Shown here piece by piece: positions 1-8,601 of a DNA stretch of 64,000 nucleotides. A program made the translations under genes and the position numbers. The stretch's first letter is position 1, and each line of letters starts with the position of its first letter. Source of the DNA: Leptospira abararensis (GTDB taxonomy: Bacteria > Spirochaetota > Leptospiria > Leptospirales > Leptospiraceae). The notes beneath the pieces are model-generated. The model was not told the origin of the DNA. It did no database searches and saw only the letters and a program-made list of their open reading frames with translations. The DNA lies in NCBI RefSeq assembly GCF_016918735.1, contig NZ_JAFFPR010000060.1:248001-312000 (forward strand), written 5' to 3'.

Positions 1-1
1 T

Positions 2-322
2 GTGATGTTTGTTCCCTCCATGTTGCTTGCAAGTAAAATGTCAAAGCCGGGCCTTACTGCAACTACCATGTCCGCTTTTACCGGTGTGGGTTCCCTTGGG
101 TTTATGTTAGGTCCTGTTGTTTCTGTGCAAATGCAAACGGTCTTTGAATCGATTTTACCACCGGCTTATAGTTTTTCTGCCCTCTCTTTCTTTTTTGGAT
201 TTTTGGAGATTGGTCTTGTGTTTTTAACCATTCCTTTTTTCAAAAAGATTTTGGGGAAAATGGGTCGAATCGATGAAGAAAGAGAAAAGATATCACTTGC
301 CAACCCCGATCCCATCCTGTAG
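2..322 (+). CDS. MFS transporter, C-terminal fragment
   Basis: This is the 3' end of a gene that begins before the window. About 106 residues remain. They contain two or three hydrophobic helices (around residues 22-45 and 58-80) separated by short loops, followed by a charged cytoplasmic tail. The glycine-rich stretch TGVGSLGFMLGPVVS resembles an MFS helix with small-residue packing. A major-facilitator transporter is the best reading; the substrate cannot be told. The frame has no internal start that should be trusted as the true one. Confidence 0.6.
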   Translation: MMFVPSMLLASKMSKPGLTATTMSAFTGVGSLGFMLGPVVSVQMQTVFESILPPAYSFSALSFFFGFLEIGLVFLTIPFFKKILGKMGRIDEEREKISLANPDPIL

Positions 323-357
323 AATCTTTGTTTAGTCCATCTTTAAGGTAAAGGTTT

Positions 358-720
358 ATGATCAAAAAACTTTTGATACTCAGCACACTCACTTCGGTTC
401 TTTTCTTAGTTTCTTGTACTTCCGGAAACAAAGTTCAGGCAGGAAGCACTAAAGTTCATCCACACACAGCACTTCGTAAATTAGAAATCGATATGATTAA
501 AGTAGGCGATGGTTTGGTAAAAACGGAAGCGGTTCTTGGCAAATCGACTGAAAAATCAATCGATCCTACCGGAACGGTTATGGTATGGTACTTTGCAGAA
601 GATCGTGATGTTCCCGAACAGTACTATACTCTCAAAGAAAAACCAGATGTAGTGGAAAAGTTTTTGAAACTCACATTTGATCCCAAAAACAAAATCACAG
701 CCAAAGACTTCAAACTATAA
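358..720 (+). CDS. Small exported lipoprotein, unknown function
   Basis: The 120-residue product starts with a lysine-rich N-terminus, a hydrophobic stretch and a lipobox ending LVSC at Cys20, so it should be lipidated and anchored in the envelope. The ATG at 358 has an AAGG-type ribosome site just upstream (about 345-353). The mature part (residues 30-115) contains a segment around EAVLGKSTEKSIDPTGTVMVWYF, which resembles the SmpA/BamE-like fold of small outer-membrane lipoproteins (a turn such as VLGKP followed by a WYF strand), but this is only a resemblance. It converges on the next gene with 2 bp between stops. Confidence 0.75.
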   Translation: MIKKLLILSTLTSVLFLVSCTSGNKVQAGSTKVHPHTALRKLEIDMIKVGDGLVKTEAVLGKSTEKSIDPTGTVMVWYFAEDRDVPEQYYTLKEKPDVVEKFLKLTFDPKNKITAKDFKL

Positions 721-722
721 AA

Positions 723-1493
723 TCATTCTGCGGATTCGGACTCTGTTTCTAATTCCGCATCTGTGGGAGCAGGAAAAGGGAAACCAGGGAAACTTGGTTT
801 GGCTTTTCCTTCCACATCATCATCTAACAAATCAACGGTGGTGAATCCTAACAAAAAATCAAAAGCTTCTGCCACATTGAATCCAAGTCTCGCACCACCA
901 TAAACACCTGCAACCAATTCCAAATTCCAAGAATAACCAGGGGGATACCCAAAAGGTTTTTGATCTTCTGGAGGAAGATAAATCAAAAATTCCTTCTGTC
1001 CAGTTTGGGCAACAATGTCCTTTGTGAGTTCGCGGCGGAAGTGTTCTTTTTTTCTTTTTTTGCGATCTTTGACTGGATCATACCAGTAAGAATAATACCG
1101 CATCTTATAACTTTTTACATTGGCCCTTTCATCGCTCGTAAGAGGGATTCCTTTTTTATCCACAAGCCAATTTCCTTTGGCGTCCAGTGTAGGAAGTCCC
1201 GAATGAAAACTTTCACCACCTAATACACCAAAGACGAGCTGTTGGGAATGATAGGTCCCGAACTGCCCACCACGAAGGCCAATTCCTCGGCCCAAATCTT
1301 TTTTCCCCATCTCCGACTCCCCGCCTTGGAAAAGAACCCCAATGGGAAGTGGGCCCACTTTAACAGCTGCTCCATACATGGGTGTTTCGGCACCAACGGT
1401 GACGATGTCCTGAAAATCATTTTTACGATTTTTCCAATAGGTTGCACATTGCAGAAAAAAGGAAAGGCTTAGGAGGAGTCCGATGAATCGCAT
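723..1493 (-). CDS. Exported lipoprotein, Leptospira-type hypothetical
   Basis: This 256-residue protein begins with a hydrophobic leader and a relaxed spirochaetal lipobox (FFLQC, Cys16). The mature part has glycine-rich segments (GAAVKVGPLPIGVLFQGG, then LELVAGVYGGARLGFNVAEAFDFLLGF) that look like amphipathic strands of an outer-membrane or surface protein. There is a basic stretch near residue 140 and a proline/glutamate-rich tail. I do not recognise a named family. It is divergent from the WYL regulator gene with 63 bp between starts, so the two may share a regulatory region. Confidence 0.7.
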   Translation of the reverse strand: MRFIGLLLSLSFFLQCATYWKNRKNDFQDIVTVGAETPMYGAAVKVGPLPIGVLFQGGESEMGKKDLGRGIGLRGGQFGTYHSQQLVFGVLGGESFHSGLPTLDAKGNWLVDKKGIPLTSDERANVKSYKMRYYSYWYDPVKDRKKRKKEHFRRELTKDIVAQTGQKEFLIYLPPEDQKPFGYPPGYSWNLELVAGVYGGARLGFNVAEAFDFLLGFTTVDLLDDDVEGKAKPSFPGFPFPAPTDAELETESESAE

Positions 1494-1556
1494 TCTTTTC
1501 CAGTTTTTTTCATTTTCTACTTTTCGGAATCAAAAAAACACACAGTTTGGAGAGAT

Positions 1557-2549
1557 ATGGCTTCTTTTGAAGACTTCCCGATGATTGAAGTGAAAAAAAT
1601 GAATGAGACGGAAGTTCGTCTCTTTGCTCTTCTTTTCAATCTCCTCCGCGAACCAAAAGGGATTAGTTTCCAAAAGTTTCGCAACATCATGCCTCGGTTC
1701 TATAAAAATGAAGATAGGGAATCGGATCGTAAAAAACTCTACCGCGACCTAAACCAACTCAAAAACCTTGGATTCAATATCAAGGTAGCTCAATTTGGTT
1801 ACCAATCAGAAGACTATTTTCCTTATTATTTAGAGAAAGAATCCATCGACAGAACTCTTAAATTCACCAAAGAAGAGTTAGAATACCTTTCACAAGTTTT
1901 ATTTGCCCAAGAACCTACCTTCGAAGGATTGAGCCTCTCTCAAAAACTATTCTCCCATCATTTGGATCTCATTCCCAAATTCGCCAAACAACCAAAAGAA
2001 GAAGCAGTGTCGGAGGAAATCCCCGACACTGCGAACACTGAAAAAATCCTCCAAGCCATCAAAGACAAAAGAGCCCTTACCATCCAATATGGATTTGATG
2101 CAAACGAAAGAATCATTGAGCCTTACAGACTTGTTCGCAAAAATACAACGGACTTCTATCTACTTGCTTATGATCGCGGAAAAAAATCCTTACGACGATT
2201 CATACTTCCCAAAATCACTGTTAAAAAAGAATCTAAAGAAGAGTTCCAATCCAATCTTAAAATTACAAACCAAGATCTCAACTTTCACCCCTTGTTACTA
2301 ACAAAACATCCAGAAATCGAAATTCCTTTTCAAATCAATCCTGATTACGAGGACCGTTGGAAGTTGTTTTTAGAAGGTGCGAGTTTTGAAAAAGCGAGTG
2401 ACGAATATCGAGTGAGAACAACCAATCAAAATGCGCTTTTCCAATTTTTTGTCCTTTCTCCTGAAGCTCTTGTCTCCACTTCCGAAGACTGGAAGAAAAA
2501 CTTCCAATCCTATACAAAACATTGGGAAGACTTGTATCAATTTGTTTGA
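1557..2549 (+). CDS. WYL-domain transcriptional regulator
   Basis: The 330-residue protein has an N-terminal HTH-like region (residues 10-75, with many Arg/Lys residues and the KKLYRDLNQLKNLGF segment typical of the DeoR/HTH_11 start of WYL regulators). A central WYL domain follows at about 160-225 (ALTIQYGFDANERIIEPYRLVRK, then FYLLAYDRGKKSLRRFILPKI), and then a WCX-type C-terminus. WYL regulators bind nucleic acids or nucleotide ligands and often control repair or defence genes. The downstream DUF2779 gene overlaps it by 8 bp, so the two are translationally coupled and probably work together. Confidence 0.85.
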   Translation: MASFEDFPMIEVKKMNETEVRLFALLFNLLREPKGISFQKFRNIMPRFYKNEDRESDRKKLYRDLNQLKNLGFNIKVAQFGYQSEDYFPYYLEKESIDRTLKFTKEELEYLSQVLFAQEPTFEGLSLSQKLFSHHLDLIPKFAKQPKEEAVSEEIPDTANTEKILQAIKDKRALTIQYGFDANERIIEPYRLVRKNTTDFYLLAYDRGKKSLRRFILPKITVKKESKEEFQSNLKITNQDLNFHPLLLTKHPEIEIPFQINPDYEDRWKLFLEGASFEKASDEYRVRTTNQNALFQFFVLSPEALVSTSEDWKKNFQSYTKHWEDLYQFV

Positions 2550-4047
2550 TCAACCGGTTACACCCGTTACCAAGTCTCAGTATTTACAATACTTAAGATG
2601 TAAAAATGCTTTCCATTTGGTAAGGGAAGGAATTGTTCCCAAACCCCAATCCTCATCTTACGGTGGTTATTTGGAATGGGGAGATTTTCTCCAATTGTGC
2701 AAAAGCCGATTCCCAACTTCAGCGACCATTGACAAAACAATGGAAAGGGAAGAGAGTTTTTTAAAAACCAGGGAATGGATTTTGGAAAAAAAGTCCATAT
2801 TTCATGCCCACCTGCGTTCGAATCCATTTGTTTCCACTGTAGAATATTTAGAATACGATCCGGAAAGAGATGGTTGGATTCTTTGGGACTTTCGCCCGAT
2901 TGGTTCGGTCAAACAAGACATCCTTCGTTCCTTTTACTTTCACAAGAAAGTGGCAGAAGGAATGTCACTCAACATCCTTGGGTACAAACTCATTCGTATC
3001 CAAACAAAATATCTTTTCCCTGGTGGGCCTATCCTTCCCGAAGACTACTTACTCTTAGAAGACATAACACCGAGAATGGAATCGGAATTGGGTACACGCG
3101 AAGAAGAATGGAAACAATTTATCTCTGAAGTAGAAAGAACAAACGAACAATCTGTACAGTTTTCATTTCTCGATTCCAAACCCAGTTGCCGTTCCCTAAA
3201 AACCTGTTTATCGCCAAATCATTGTGCCGAAGGGAAAGAAAATGCCAAAGAGATCTTTGATTTTCGAGACAGTTCCGAATTAGCCAAACAGTGGTTCGCC
3301 ATGGGGTACAATTCGTACGAATCTGTTCCCGATTCTGAACTTACACCCATCCAAAAGATACAAAAACAGGCCCATATCTCAGGGAAAACTTACTTTGACC
3401 GAAATGCTTTTGAAAATTACCTAACAAATGTTACAAAAACGGTAGCATTTTTAGATTTTGAGTCCATCAATCCCTACCTTCCCCTCTATCCGAACACAAG
3501 GCCATTCCAACATGTTCCCTACCTCTATTCCTTACACATTTGGGATACGGAAACCGATATTATAACCCATAAAACCTACTTACATGAAGATGTGGGCGCA
3601 GATCCCCGACTTGCCCTCATAACCCAATTACAAAAAGACCTTCCTGAAGAGATGACCATCTTCTCGTTCAATGATTTCTTTGAAAAACTGATCATCCAAG
3701 AGACGGCCATAGCCTTTCCGGAGTTTTTAGAGTTTTGGGATAGAGTCAAATCGATGTTTATCGACCTAGCGATGCCTTTTAAGAAACTTTGGATCTACCA
3801 TCCCGGTCAAAATGGCAAAGCATCTTTAAAAGAAATTCTGCCTTGTTTTAGTACAGAAAGCCATGGCGGACTTTCTATTCGCGAAGGACAAGATGCAAAT
3901 TATCAATATTTAAGATTAATAAAAAAGCAGGTGACAGCCGAGGAAAAAAAACGTGTTCTGGAGGATTTGAAAGCATACTGCAAACTTGATAGTTACGGTT
4001 TGTTTTTAATCTATAGAATGTTATTAGAACGATTATCGGTTATTTAA
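2542..4047 (+). CDS. DUF2779 protein with DEDD-exonuclease-like C-terminus
   Basis: I chose the TTG at 2542 because the peptide from there (LFDQPVTPVTKSQYLQYLRC) starts the conserved region, and a GGAAGA lies about 11 bp upstream. The longer frame from 2431 runs inside the WYL gene. The N-terminal half resembles RecB-like nucleases with a cysteine cluster (YLRC, then PSCRSLKTC and SPNHC), but the expected ExK motif reads WDFRP, so this half may be inactive. The C-terminal DUF2779 domain is intact: VAFLDFES, FSFNDFFEKL, MFIDLAMPF, and AYCKLDSYG supply the acidic residues of a DEDD/RNase H-like exonuclease. A role in DNA or RNA processing is inferred. Confidence 0.78.
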   Translation: MFDQPVTPVTKSQYLQYLRCKNAFHLVREGIVPKPQSSSYGGYLEWGDFLQLCKSRFPTSATIDKTMEREESFLKTREWILEKKSIFHAHLRSNPFVSTVEYLEYDPERDGWILWDFRPIGSVKQDILRSFYFHKKVAEGMSLNILGYKLIRIQTKYLFPGGPILPEDYLLLEDITPRMESELGTREEEWKQFISEVERTNEQSVQFSFLDSKPSCRSLKTCLSPNHCAEGKENAKEIFDFRDSSELAKQWFAMGYNSYESVPDSELTPIQKIQKQAHISGKTYFDRNAFENYLTNVTKTVAFLDFESINPYLPLYPNTRPFQHVPYLYSLHIWDTETDIITHKTYLHEDVGADPRLALITQLQKDLPEEMTIFSFNDFFEKLIIQETAIAFPEFLEFWDRVKSMFIDLAMPFKKLWIYHPGQNGKASLKEILPCFSTESHGGLSIREGQDANYQYLRLIKKQVTAEEKKRVLEDLKAYCKLDSYGLFLIYRMLLERLSVI

Positions 4048-5093
4048 TGTTAGGTATCAAAAAATCAGTCGCACAACTTGTCTTTTCGTTACCAGAACAT
4101 TGGATTTCCACTTTGGTTCGTAAGAACAACCAACCGGAAACTAGCGCTTTGGATCCGCGTTGTGCATTGGCATGTAACATTGCACGTTTCCTTCCCAAAA
4201 TGGAACAAATGAGTCCAGAAAAGGCACGTCGGCACTACCGCGATCAAATGCGGATCTTCGATGAACCGGAATTTCCCATCCCACACATCGAAGACAAACT
4301 CATTCCCACTCCCAGCGCCTCTTTCATTCCTATCCGAGTCTACAACGCAAACCCACAAAAAAGAAACCTCCCCACCATCCTTTTCTTTCATGGTGGCGGA
4401 CTCACCATTGGTAATTTGGAGACACATGATAATTTCTGTCGGAAAATGTCTCATTACACAAAAAGCATTGTGATTGCTGTCGATTACCGTTTGGCGCCGG
4501 AACATCCTTATCCCGCTGCCCATGATGATGTTTGGCTTGCTTACCAATATGTTCGTAACACCGCTTACCTCTTTGGAGGATCACCAAACGCCATTGCCGT
4601 TTGTGGAGATAGTGCAGGAGCCTTACTTGCCACAACCCTTTGTCAGAGAGCCAAAAAAGACAAAGTTCCTGTTCCTGTATTCCAAGCCCTTCTCTACCCG
4701 ATGCTTGATACAGCAAAAGAGTCAGAGACTTACGAACTTTTTGGTGAAGGTTATGTCCTCACACGTTCCCTTATGCGGTGGTTCATCCAAAACTATCTTC
4801 CGAACAAAAAAGACAGACTCACTTCTACCAACTCACCGGTTCTAGCTGACTCCAAAGAACTAAAAGGCCTTCCCCCCACTTACATCGGAATCGCCGGTTA
4901 TGACCCACTCCGCGAGGAAGGGGAAACCTATGCCAAACATTTACAATCGGCCGGGGTGAAGGTGGAAGAACGCCTTTTTCCTTCTCTCGTACATGGATAC
5001 ATCCAACTGACAGGCCTCATCCCCAAAGCCAAAGAAGCAGAACAGGACCTTTTCCTTTCCCTGAACCGTTTTTTTTCTACAAGAAAAATCTGA
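4047..5093 (+). CDS. Alpha/beta hydrolase, hormone-sensitive-lipase family esterase
   Basis: The 348-residue protein carries the HSL-family signature: an oxyanion-hole HGGG (FFHGGGLTIGN, near residue 115) and the nucleophile motif GDSAGA near residue 190. The likely acid and histidine are in GYDPLREEG and LVHGYIQL toward the C-terminus. It should hydrolyse carboxyl esters of short or medium chains; no signal peptide is evident. The start overlaps the stop of the DUF2779 gene by one base (TAATG), indicating translational coupling in one operon with the WYL regulator. Confidence 0.9.
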   Translation: MLGIKKSVAQLVFSLPEHWISTLVRKNNQPETSALDPRCALACNIARFLPKMEQMSPEKARRHYRDQMRIFDEPEFPIPHIEDKLIPTPSASFIPIRVYNANPQKRNLPTILFFHGGGLTIGNLETHDNFCRKMSHYTKSIVIAVDYRLAPEHPYPAAHDDVWLAYQYVRNTAYLFGGSPNAIAVCGDSAGALLATTLCQRAKKDKVPVPVFQALLYPMLDTAKESETYELFGEGYVLTRSLMRWFIQNYLPNKKDRLTSTNSPVLADSKELKGLPPTYIGIAGYDPLREEGETYAKHLQSAGVKVEERLFPSLVHGYIQLTGLIPKAKEAEQDLFLSLNRFFSTRKI

Positions 5094-5110
5094 TCTAATC
5101 CATTCAAGAA

Positions 5111-5138
5111 TCGACAAGGAAGGATTCGATACTATAAA
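5111..5138 (+). promoter_or_regulatory. Candidate sigma-70 promoter
   Basis: TCGACA at 5111-5116 and TATAAA at 5133-5138 are spaced by 16 bp, 25 bp upstream of the ATG at 5163. A GAATC...GATTC inverted repeat (about 5107-5129) overlaps the spacer. It is a motif match by eye only. Confidence 0.4.
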
Positions 5139-5162
5139 GGACAGAATTCTCTGAGGTACGTC

Positions 5163-5972
5163 ATGATTCTACGATTCTCCATCGCTCTCTCTTTCCTACT
5201 TGGGATTTCGGCCCTCTACGCTGAAAAACCGGCTTCTGCTACCTTAAAGGAACGTGAGACCCAAAAACAAATCGACCTTCAAAGAAAAAACGGGTTTGGC
5301 GATAACGAAATCGACACCCTACACGCAAACATCATTGGGAACTTACGAAAAATGAAAAAACTCCAAGATTTAGGGGTGGATAAAACCGCTGCGCAATACT
5401 TGGCTCATACTCCCGATGAACACAAAGAACTCTATAAAAAAGACAAAGATGGTAAACCCTATTTGGAAATCAAACTTCCTCAAGGACAGTCTTACATCGA
5501 TTATCCGACGGTTTTTTTGTATGATGGAATTGCATACATTTACCCTAAAGAAGACTATAGTGATTTAGACAAAATCATTCTGGCTTTTCGCCGAGTGAAT
5601 GCAGACGGAACGATCCATGTAAAGGAAATGAGAAGGCTTGTAAACCCATCACCAAAATCAGAAAGTCCTGACAAAGATGAAAAAGGTGAAGCTAAATTAG
5701 ATACAAATTCCGATATTCGTTTGGAATACTATAGATCCCTTACTTCCGATACCATTTGGCCAAATGATCCTGTGCAACCGGCAGAACCTGATATTGCAAT
5801 GGTTTTAAATGATGACAAAGACCCACTCCCTTATGATAAACAAAAACATATCATGAGATCTTACAAGAAAATGTTGCGTAAAATTTCGAAACAAACTGCA
5901 TTCAAATTACGCAGTATTGAACTAGATCAAAAACAAATGATCACAAAAATTCTGGACTATAATACAAACTAA
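5163..5972 (+). CDS. Exported protein of unknown function
   Basis: The 269-residue product has a clear type I signal peptide (charged start, hydrophobic core, cleavage after LYA near residue 20). The mature protein is very rich in Lys, Asp and Glu. A central segment (YPTVFLYDGIAYIYPKEDY, about residues 117-137) looks like a small beta domain. The C-terminal 60 residues are strongly basic (RSYKKMLRKISKQ) and probably helical. I recognise no family. It stands alone behind its own promoter and converges on the next gene. Confidence 0.75.
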   Translation: MILRFSIALSFLLGISALYAEKPASATLKERETQKQIDLQRKNGFGDNEIDTLHANIIGNLRKMKKLQDLGVDKTAAQYLAHTPDEHKELYKKDKDGKPYLEIKLPQGQSYIDYPTVFLYDGIAYIYPKEDYSDLDKIILAFRRVNADGTIHVKEMRRLVNPSPKSESPDKDEKGEAKLDTNSDIRLEYYRSLTSDTIWPNDPVQPAEPDIAMVLNDDKDPLPYDKQKHIMRSYKKMLRKISKQTAFKLRSIELDQKQMITKILDYNTN

Positions 5973-5998
5973 AAAGTAAAAAGAGAACCGCACTTTTT
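5971..5998. terminator. Weak convergent-gene hairpin
   Basis: AAAAAGT (5971-5977) and ACTTTTT (5992-5998) form a 7-bp AT-rich inverted repeat between two convergent genes. The arms supply U-rich tails in both directions, but the stem has only one G-C pair, so termination strength is doubtful. Confidence 0.25.
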
Positions 5999-6224
5999 AA
6001 GTTTGTTGTTTTTCCCGCCGACTGATGAGGAGCTGCGATATCGTTTGCTCCTCTGTTACATACTTCCTCTTTAAATACGAAAGTGCATTGTTGATAAAAC
6101 GAGGCACTTTTTTTTCTGCATCAAGTAGATCCATCTTCGTTAACATAAGTTCATCGATGGTTGCCAGGGCCAAATTTCTTTGGCTCTGGTGTAATTCGAA
6201 ATCGTCTTCATCTTCTACTATCAT
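5997..6224 (-). CDS. Small acidic/helical protein, unknown
   Basis: This encodes 75 residues with no signal peptide. They are predicted mostly helical, from an acidic N-terminus (MIVEDEDDFEL) to a basic C-terminus (SLL..ISRREKQQ). Its ATG overlaps the stop of the UMF1 transporter gene in an ATGA arrangement (6221-6224), so it is probably translated as the last gene of that transcript. No function is proposed. Confidence 0.6.
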   Translation of the reverse strand: MIVEDEDDFELHQSQRNLALATIDELMLTKMDLLDAEKKVPRFINNALSYLKRKYVTEEQTISQLLISRREKQQT

Positions 6225-7576
6225 GATTTTTCTTGGAAACGATGTGCCGCTTCCACTCCCCGTTCTTCATTTACAAACAAGTTAATGAGTAGTGATAGAA
6301 AATAAAAGAAAGCAACCACAAGGAAGGCATTCCGAAGTGATACTAATGTTTGGATGTATCCAAATAGAAATAGTCCCGCTGCGGCCGCAATTTTTCCAGA
6401 TAGACCCCACATTCCAAAGAACTCTCCCGATTTGGATTCAGGACTAAAGATACCCACAAGAGCCCTAGAAGCAGATTGAGTGGAACCAAGTCCCATTCCA
6501 GCTAGGGAAGAAATGAAAACAAATACCCATTGCACGGTCCAAGTTTTACCAAGAGTGGCATTGGCAAAGTTTGTGATGTCATATACAAAATAAATCAAAG
6601 CACAGGTCACAAGCCAGAGAACAAGCGTAAGATTGAATGTTTTTTTAGCACCGATACTATCTTGGATCACACCGAAGGCAAGGGCACCTACAGCAGCAAA
6701 AATCTGGATAAAGATAAACATGGCTTGTTTGTGTTCGGCCTCAATATGAATTTCTTGTGATCCATAAATGAAAGCAAAGGAAATCACAATGGCAAGGGCC
6801 GCCATAGTAAAAAACAAAGAAACCAAATAAATCATTAAATCTTTGAAGTGACTTGCATCCTTTAAGGTTTGGATCACACGGTCTTTTCCAATCTTAAAAT
6901 AATTTACATTATGAGAAACACCAAGTGGCAAATGTGGTTCTTTCAAAAAGAGAAAAGTAGGGATTGCAGCAATTAAAAAGAAGATGGCAGTATAAGGTCC
7001 GACTAACTTTAAGTTTTGGAAATTGTCTAAAGTGTAATCACCAAGAGTGGTGGCAAGAGCCACAGAACCAATCCCACCGAAATAACCAATCCCCCAAGCA
7101 TAACCCGAAATTTTACCTAGGTCCTCTTTGGAACCAAGAAAGGGTAAAAAACTAGAGGCGAAGTTCTCGCCCGAAGCAAAGAAAAAATTGGAAAGGGCAA
7201 CAAGAACCATCCCAAGCCAAACCATTCCTGGTTCCACATAGTAGAGTAAAAAAGTCGCGATCACACAACCTACATAACTTAAGAAAAGAAAAAGTTTTTT
7301 CTTAGAACTGTAGTCCGTAATGGCACCAAATATAGGTCCAGTAGAGACAACGAACAAATAGGACGCGGCTAGTGCCCAAGCCCAAAGGGAATTTCCCATT
7401 CGGTACGGATTGTCCGAGGTCATATCTGCTGGAACAACCAGTCTTGTAAAAATCTCACAATAAACAACACTGATGATAACGGTGGTGTAGGAGGAGTTCG
7501 CAAAATCGAACATACACCATCCAAAAATTTCACGGTTTTTTTTCTTTTTGGCTTCCGGGGTTCTGTCTTGGGACAT
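6221..7576 (-). CDS. MFS transporter, UMF1/Atg22-like family
   Basis: From the ATG at 7576 the product is about 451 residues with twelve hydrophobic helices. The start IFGWCMFDFANSSYTT is the hallmark of the bacterial UMF1 family (Atg22-related MFS permeases), and the helix-11 region GLGSTQSASRALVG also matches. The frame can be extended to a TTG at 7645, but that would place the start directly against the divergent BFD gene, so I prefer the ATG. The substrate is unknown; yeast Atg22 exports amino acids from the vacuole, which need not apply here. Confidence 0.85.
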   Translation of the reverse strand: MSQDRTPEAKKKKNREIFGWCMFDFANSSYTTVIISVVYCEIFTRLVVPADMTSDNPYRMGNSLWAWALAASYLFVVSTGPIFGAITDYSSKKKLFLFLSYVGCVIATFLLYYVEPGMVWLGMVLVALSNFFFASGENFASSFLPFLGSKEDLGKISGYAWGIGYFGGIGSVALATTLGDYTLDNFQNLKLVGPYTAIFFLIAAIPTFLFLKEPHLPLGVSHNVNYFKIGKDRVIQTLKDASHFKDLMIYLVSLFFTMAALAIVISFAFIYGSQEIHIEAEHKQAMFIFIQIFAAVGALAFGVIQDSIGAKKTFNLTLVLWLVTCALIYFVYDITNFANATLGKTWTVQWVFVFISSLAGMGLGSTQSASRALVGIFSPESKSGEFFGMWGLSGKIAAAAGLFLFGYIQTLVSLRNAFLVVAFFYFLSLLINLFVNEERGVEAAHRFQEKS

Positions 7577-7645
7577 AGAGGGTGTTTGAATTTTCCTTGG
7601 TTGAAAGTAATTAAAGAGTTTCCCTCCCTTTCCTAAATCTGTCAA

Positions 7646-7885
7646 ATGAATAGTTCAGGTATGGATCCTTTCGATTTAAATTCCCTCATGAGACCCAAAC
7701 GGGTCTGTTTATGTCGAATGGTGACTGAAGATGAATTAGTCCGTGCCATCCATGCAGGCGCCGTGACAATGGAACAAATCAGAGAAACCACAAGGGCCTC
7801 TACCGGCTGCGGCACCTGTTCGATGCAGGTGTACCACATCCTCCAGCGCGAATTGCAGAATCTCTCACGGAGGAAAATTTCATGA
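7646..7885 (+). CDS. BFD-like [2Fe-2S]-binding protein
   Basis: The 79-residue protein has the four-cysteine pattern of bacterioferritin-associated ferredoxin-like domains: CLC at about residues 21-23 and CGTC at about 55-58, with the helix-loop-helix between them (EDELVRAIHAGAVTMEQI). Such domains bind a [2Fe-2S] cluster and pass electrons to a partner. The start may be the ATG at 7646 or the one at 7661. It overlaps the RibD_C reductase gene by 4 bp (ATGA), so the two are probably made together. Confidence 0.85.
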   Translation: MNSSGMDPFDLNSLMRPKRVCLCRMVTEDELVRAIHAGAVTMEQIRETTRASTGCGTCSMQVYHILQRELQNLSRRKIS

Positions 7886-8523
7886 AATTATCGATCAATA
7901 TGGCTATGACCTTGGACGGGAAGGTCGTTCGACCGGATGGTCGTTGGTATGGCCTTACTTCTAGCGAGGACAAAACCCAAATGGATGTCTATCGTTCGCA
8001 ATCGGATGCGATCCTTGTAGGGAAAAACTCTATATTAAACGACAATCCTATCGTCAAAATTCGAGCGATCCCCAATGCTCTCAACCCAAGACCTGTCATT
8101 TTGGTTCGCAAAGGAACCCTTCCCCCAGACAAACATGTCTTTGAAGAATCCGACCATATCCCTCTCATCATTTGTACCAAATCGAATTTAAAAGAAATCA
8201 AAACAAGCCTCGAGAACAAAGCCGAAATTTTTGCTTTGGATTCTGATGACATCGATCCCAAAAAAGTCACAGGGATTCTGAAACGAAAAGGATACAAAAA
8301 CGTCCTTTTGGAAGGGGGGCCCAAACTCAATTTCTCCTTTTTGGAAGCCGACCTTGTGGATCGAATCTATGTCACTGTGGTTCCTTATATCATCGGAAAA
8401 ACAGGACTTGCCGGTATTGCCGACCGTAATTCCGAACTTCCAGGTTTTGACAAAAACAGTTGGACCCTAAAAGACCATTTTGCCAAAGGAAACGAAATTT
8501 TCCTTGTTTATGAAAAAGGCTAA
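7882..8523 (+). CDS. RibD C-terminal-type (pyrimidine reductase-like) protein
   Basis: The 213-residue protein is a stand-alone RibD_C/dihydrofolate-reductase-like domain. It has the N-terminal MAMTLDGKV strand, a SDAILVGKNSILNDNP segment, the NADPH-binding LLEGGPKLNFSFLEADLVD near residue 150, and a C-terminal strand (KGNEIFLVYEKG). Relatives reduce the ribosylamino-pyrimidine intermediate of riboflavin synthesis with NADPH. The deaminase half of RibD is missing, so this may be a stand-alone reductase or a side-activity enzyme. Its coupling to an Fe-S protein is unusual. Confidence 0.8.
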   Translation: MKLSINMAMTLDGKVVRPDGRWYGLTSSEDKTQMDVYRSQSDAILVGKNSILNDNPIVKIRAIPNALNPRPVILVRKGTLPPDKHVFEESDHIPLIICTKSNLKEIKTSLENKAEIFALDSDDIDPKKVTGILKRKGYKNVLLEGGPKLNFSFLEADLVDRIYVTVVPYIIGKTGLAGIADRNSELPGFDKNSWTLKDHFAKGNEIFLVYEKG

Positions 8524-8540
8524 TTTTTTTAAAAATAGGA

Positions 8541-8584
8541 TTGACGAGATCCATCAGCATCAAATAGTTTGATATTAAACTATT
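8541..8584 (+). promoter_or_regulatory. Promoter with overlapping palindromic operator before doxX-like gene
   Basis: A TTGACG -35 (8541-8546) and TAGTTT -10 (8565-8570) are 18 bp apart. Two overlapping perfect inverted repeats cover the -10: ATCAAA-TAG-TTTGAT (8559-8573) and AATAGTTT-6 nt-AAACTATT (8563-8584). A dimeric repressor binding here would block the polymerase. The repressor is not identified in the window. Confidence 0.5.
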
Positions 8585-8601
8585 CAGCAATAAGAGGTTC
8601 T

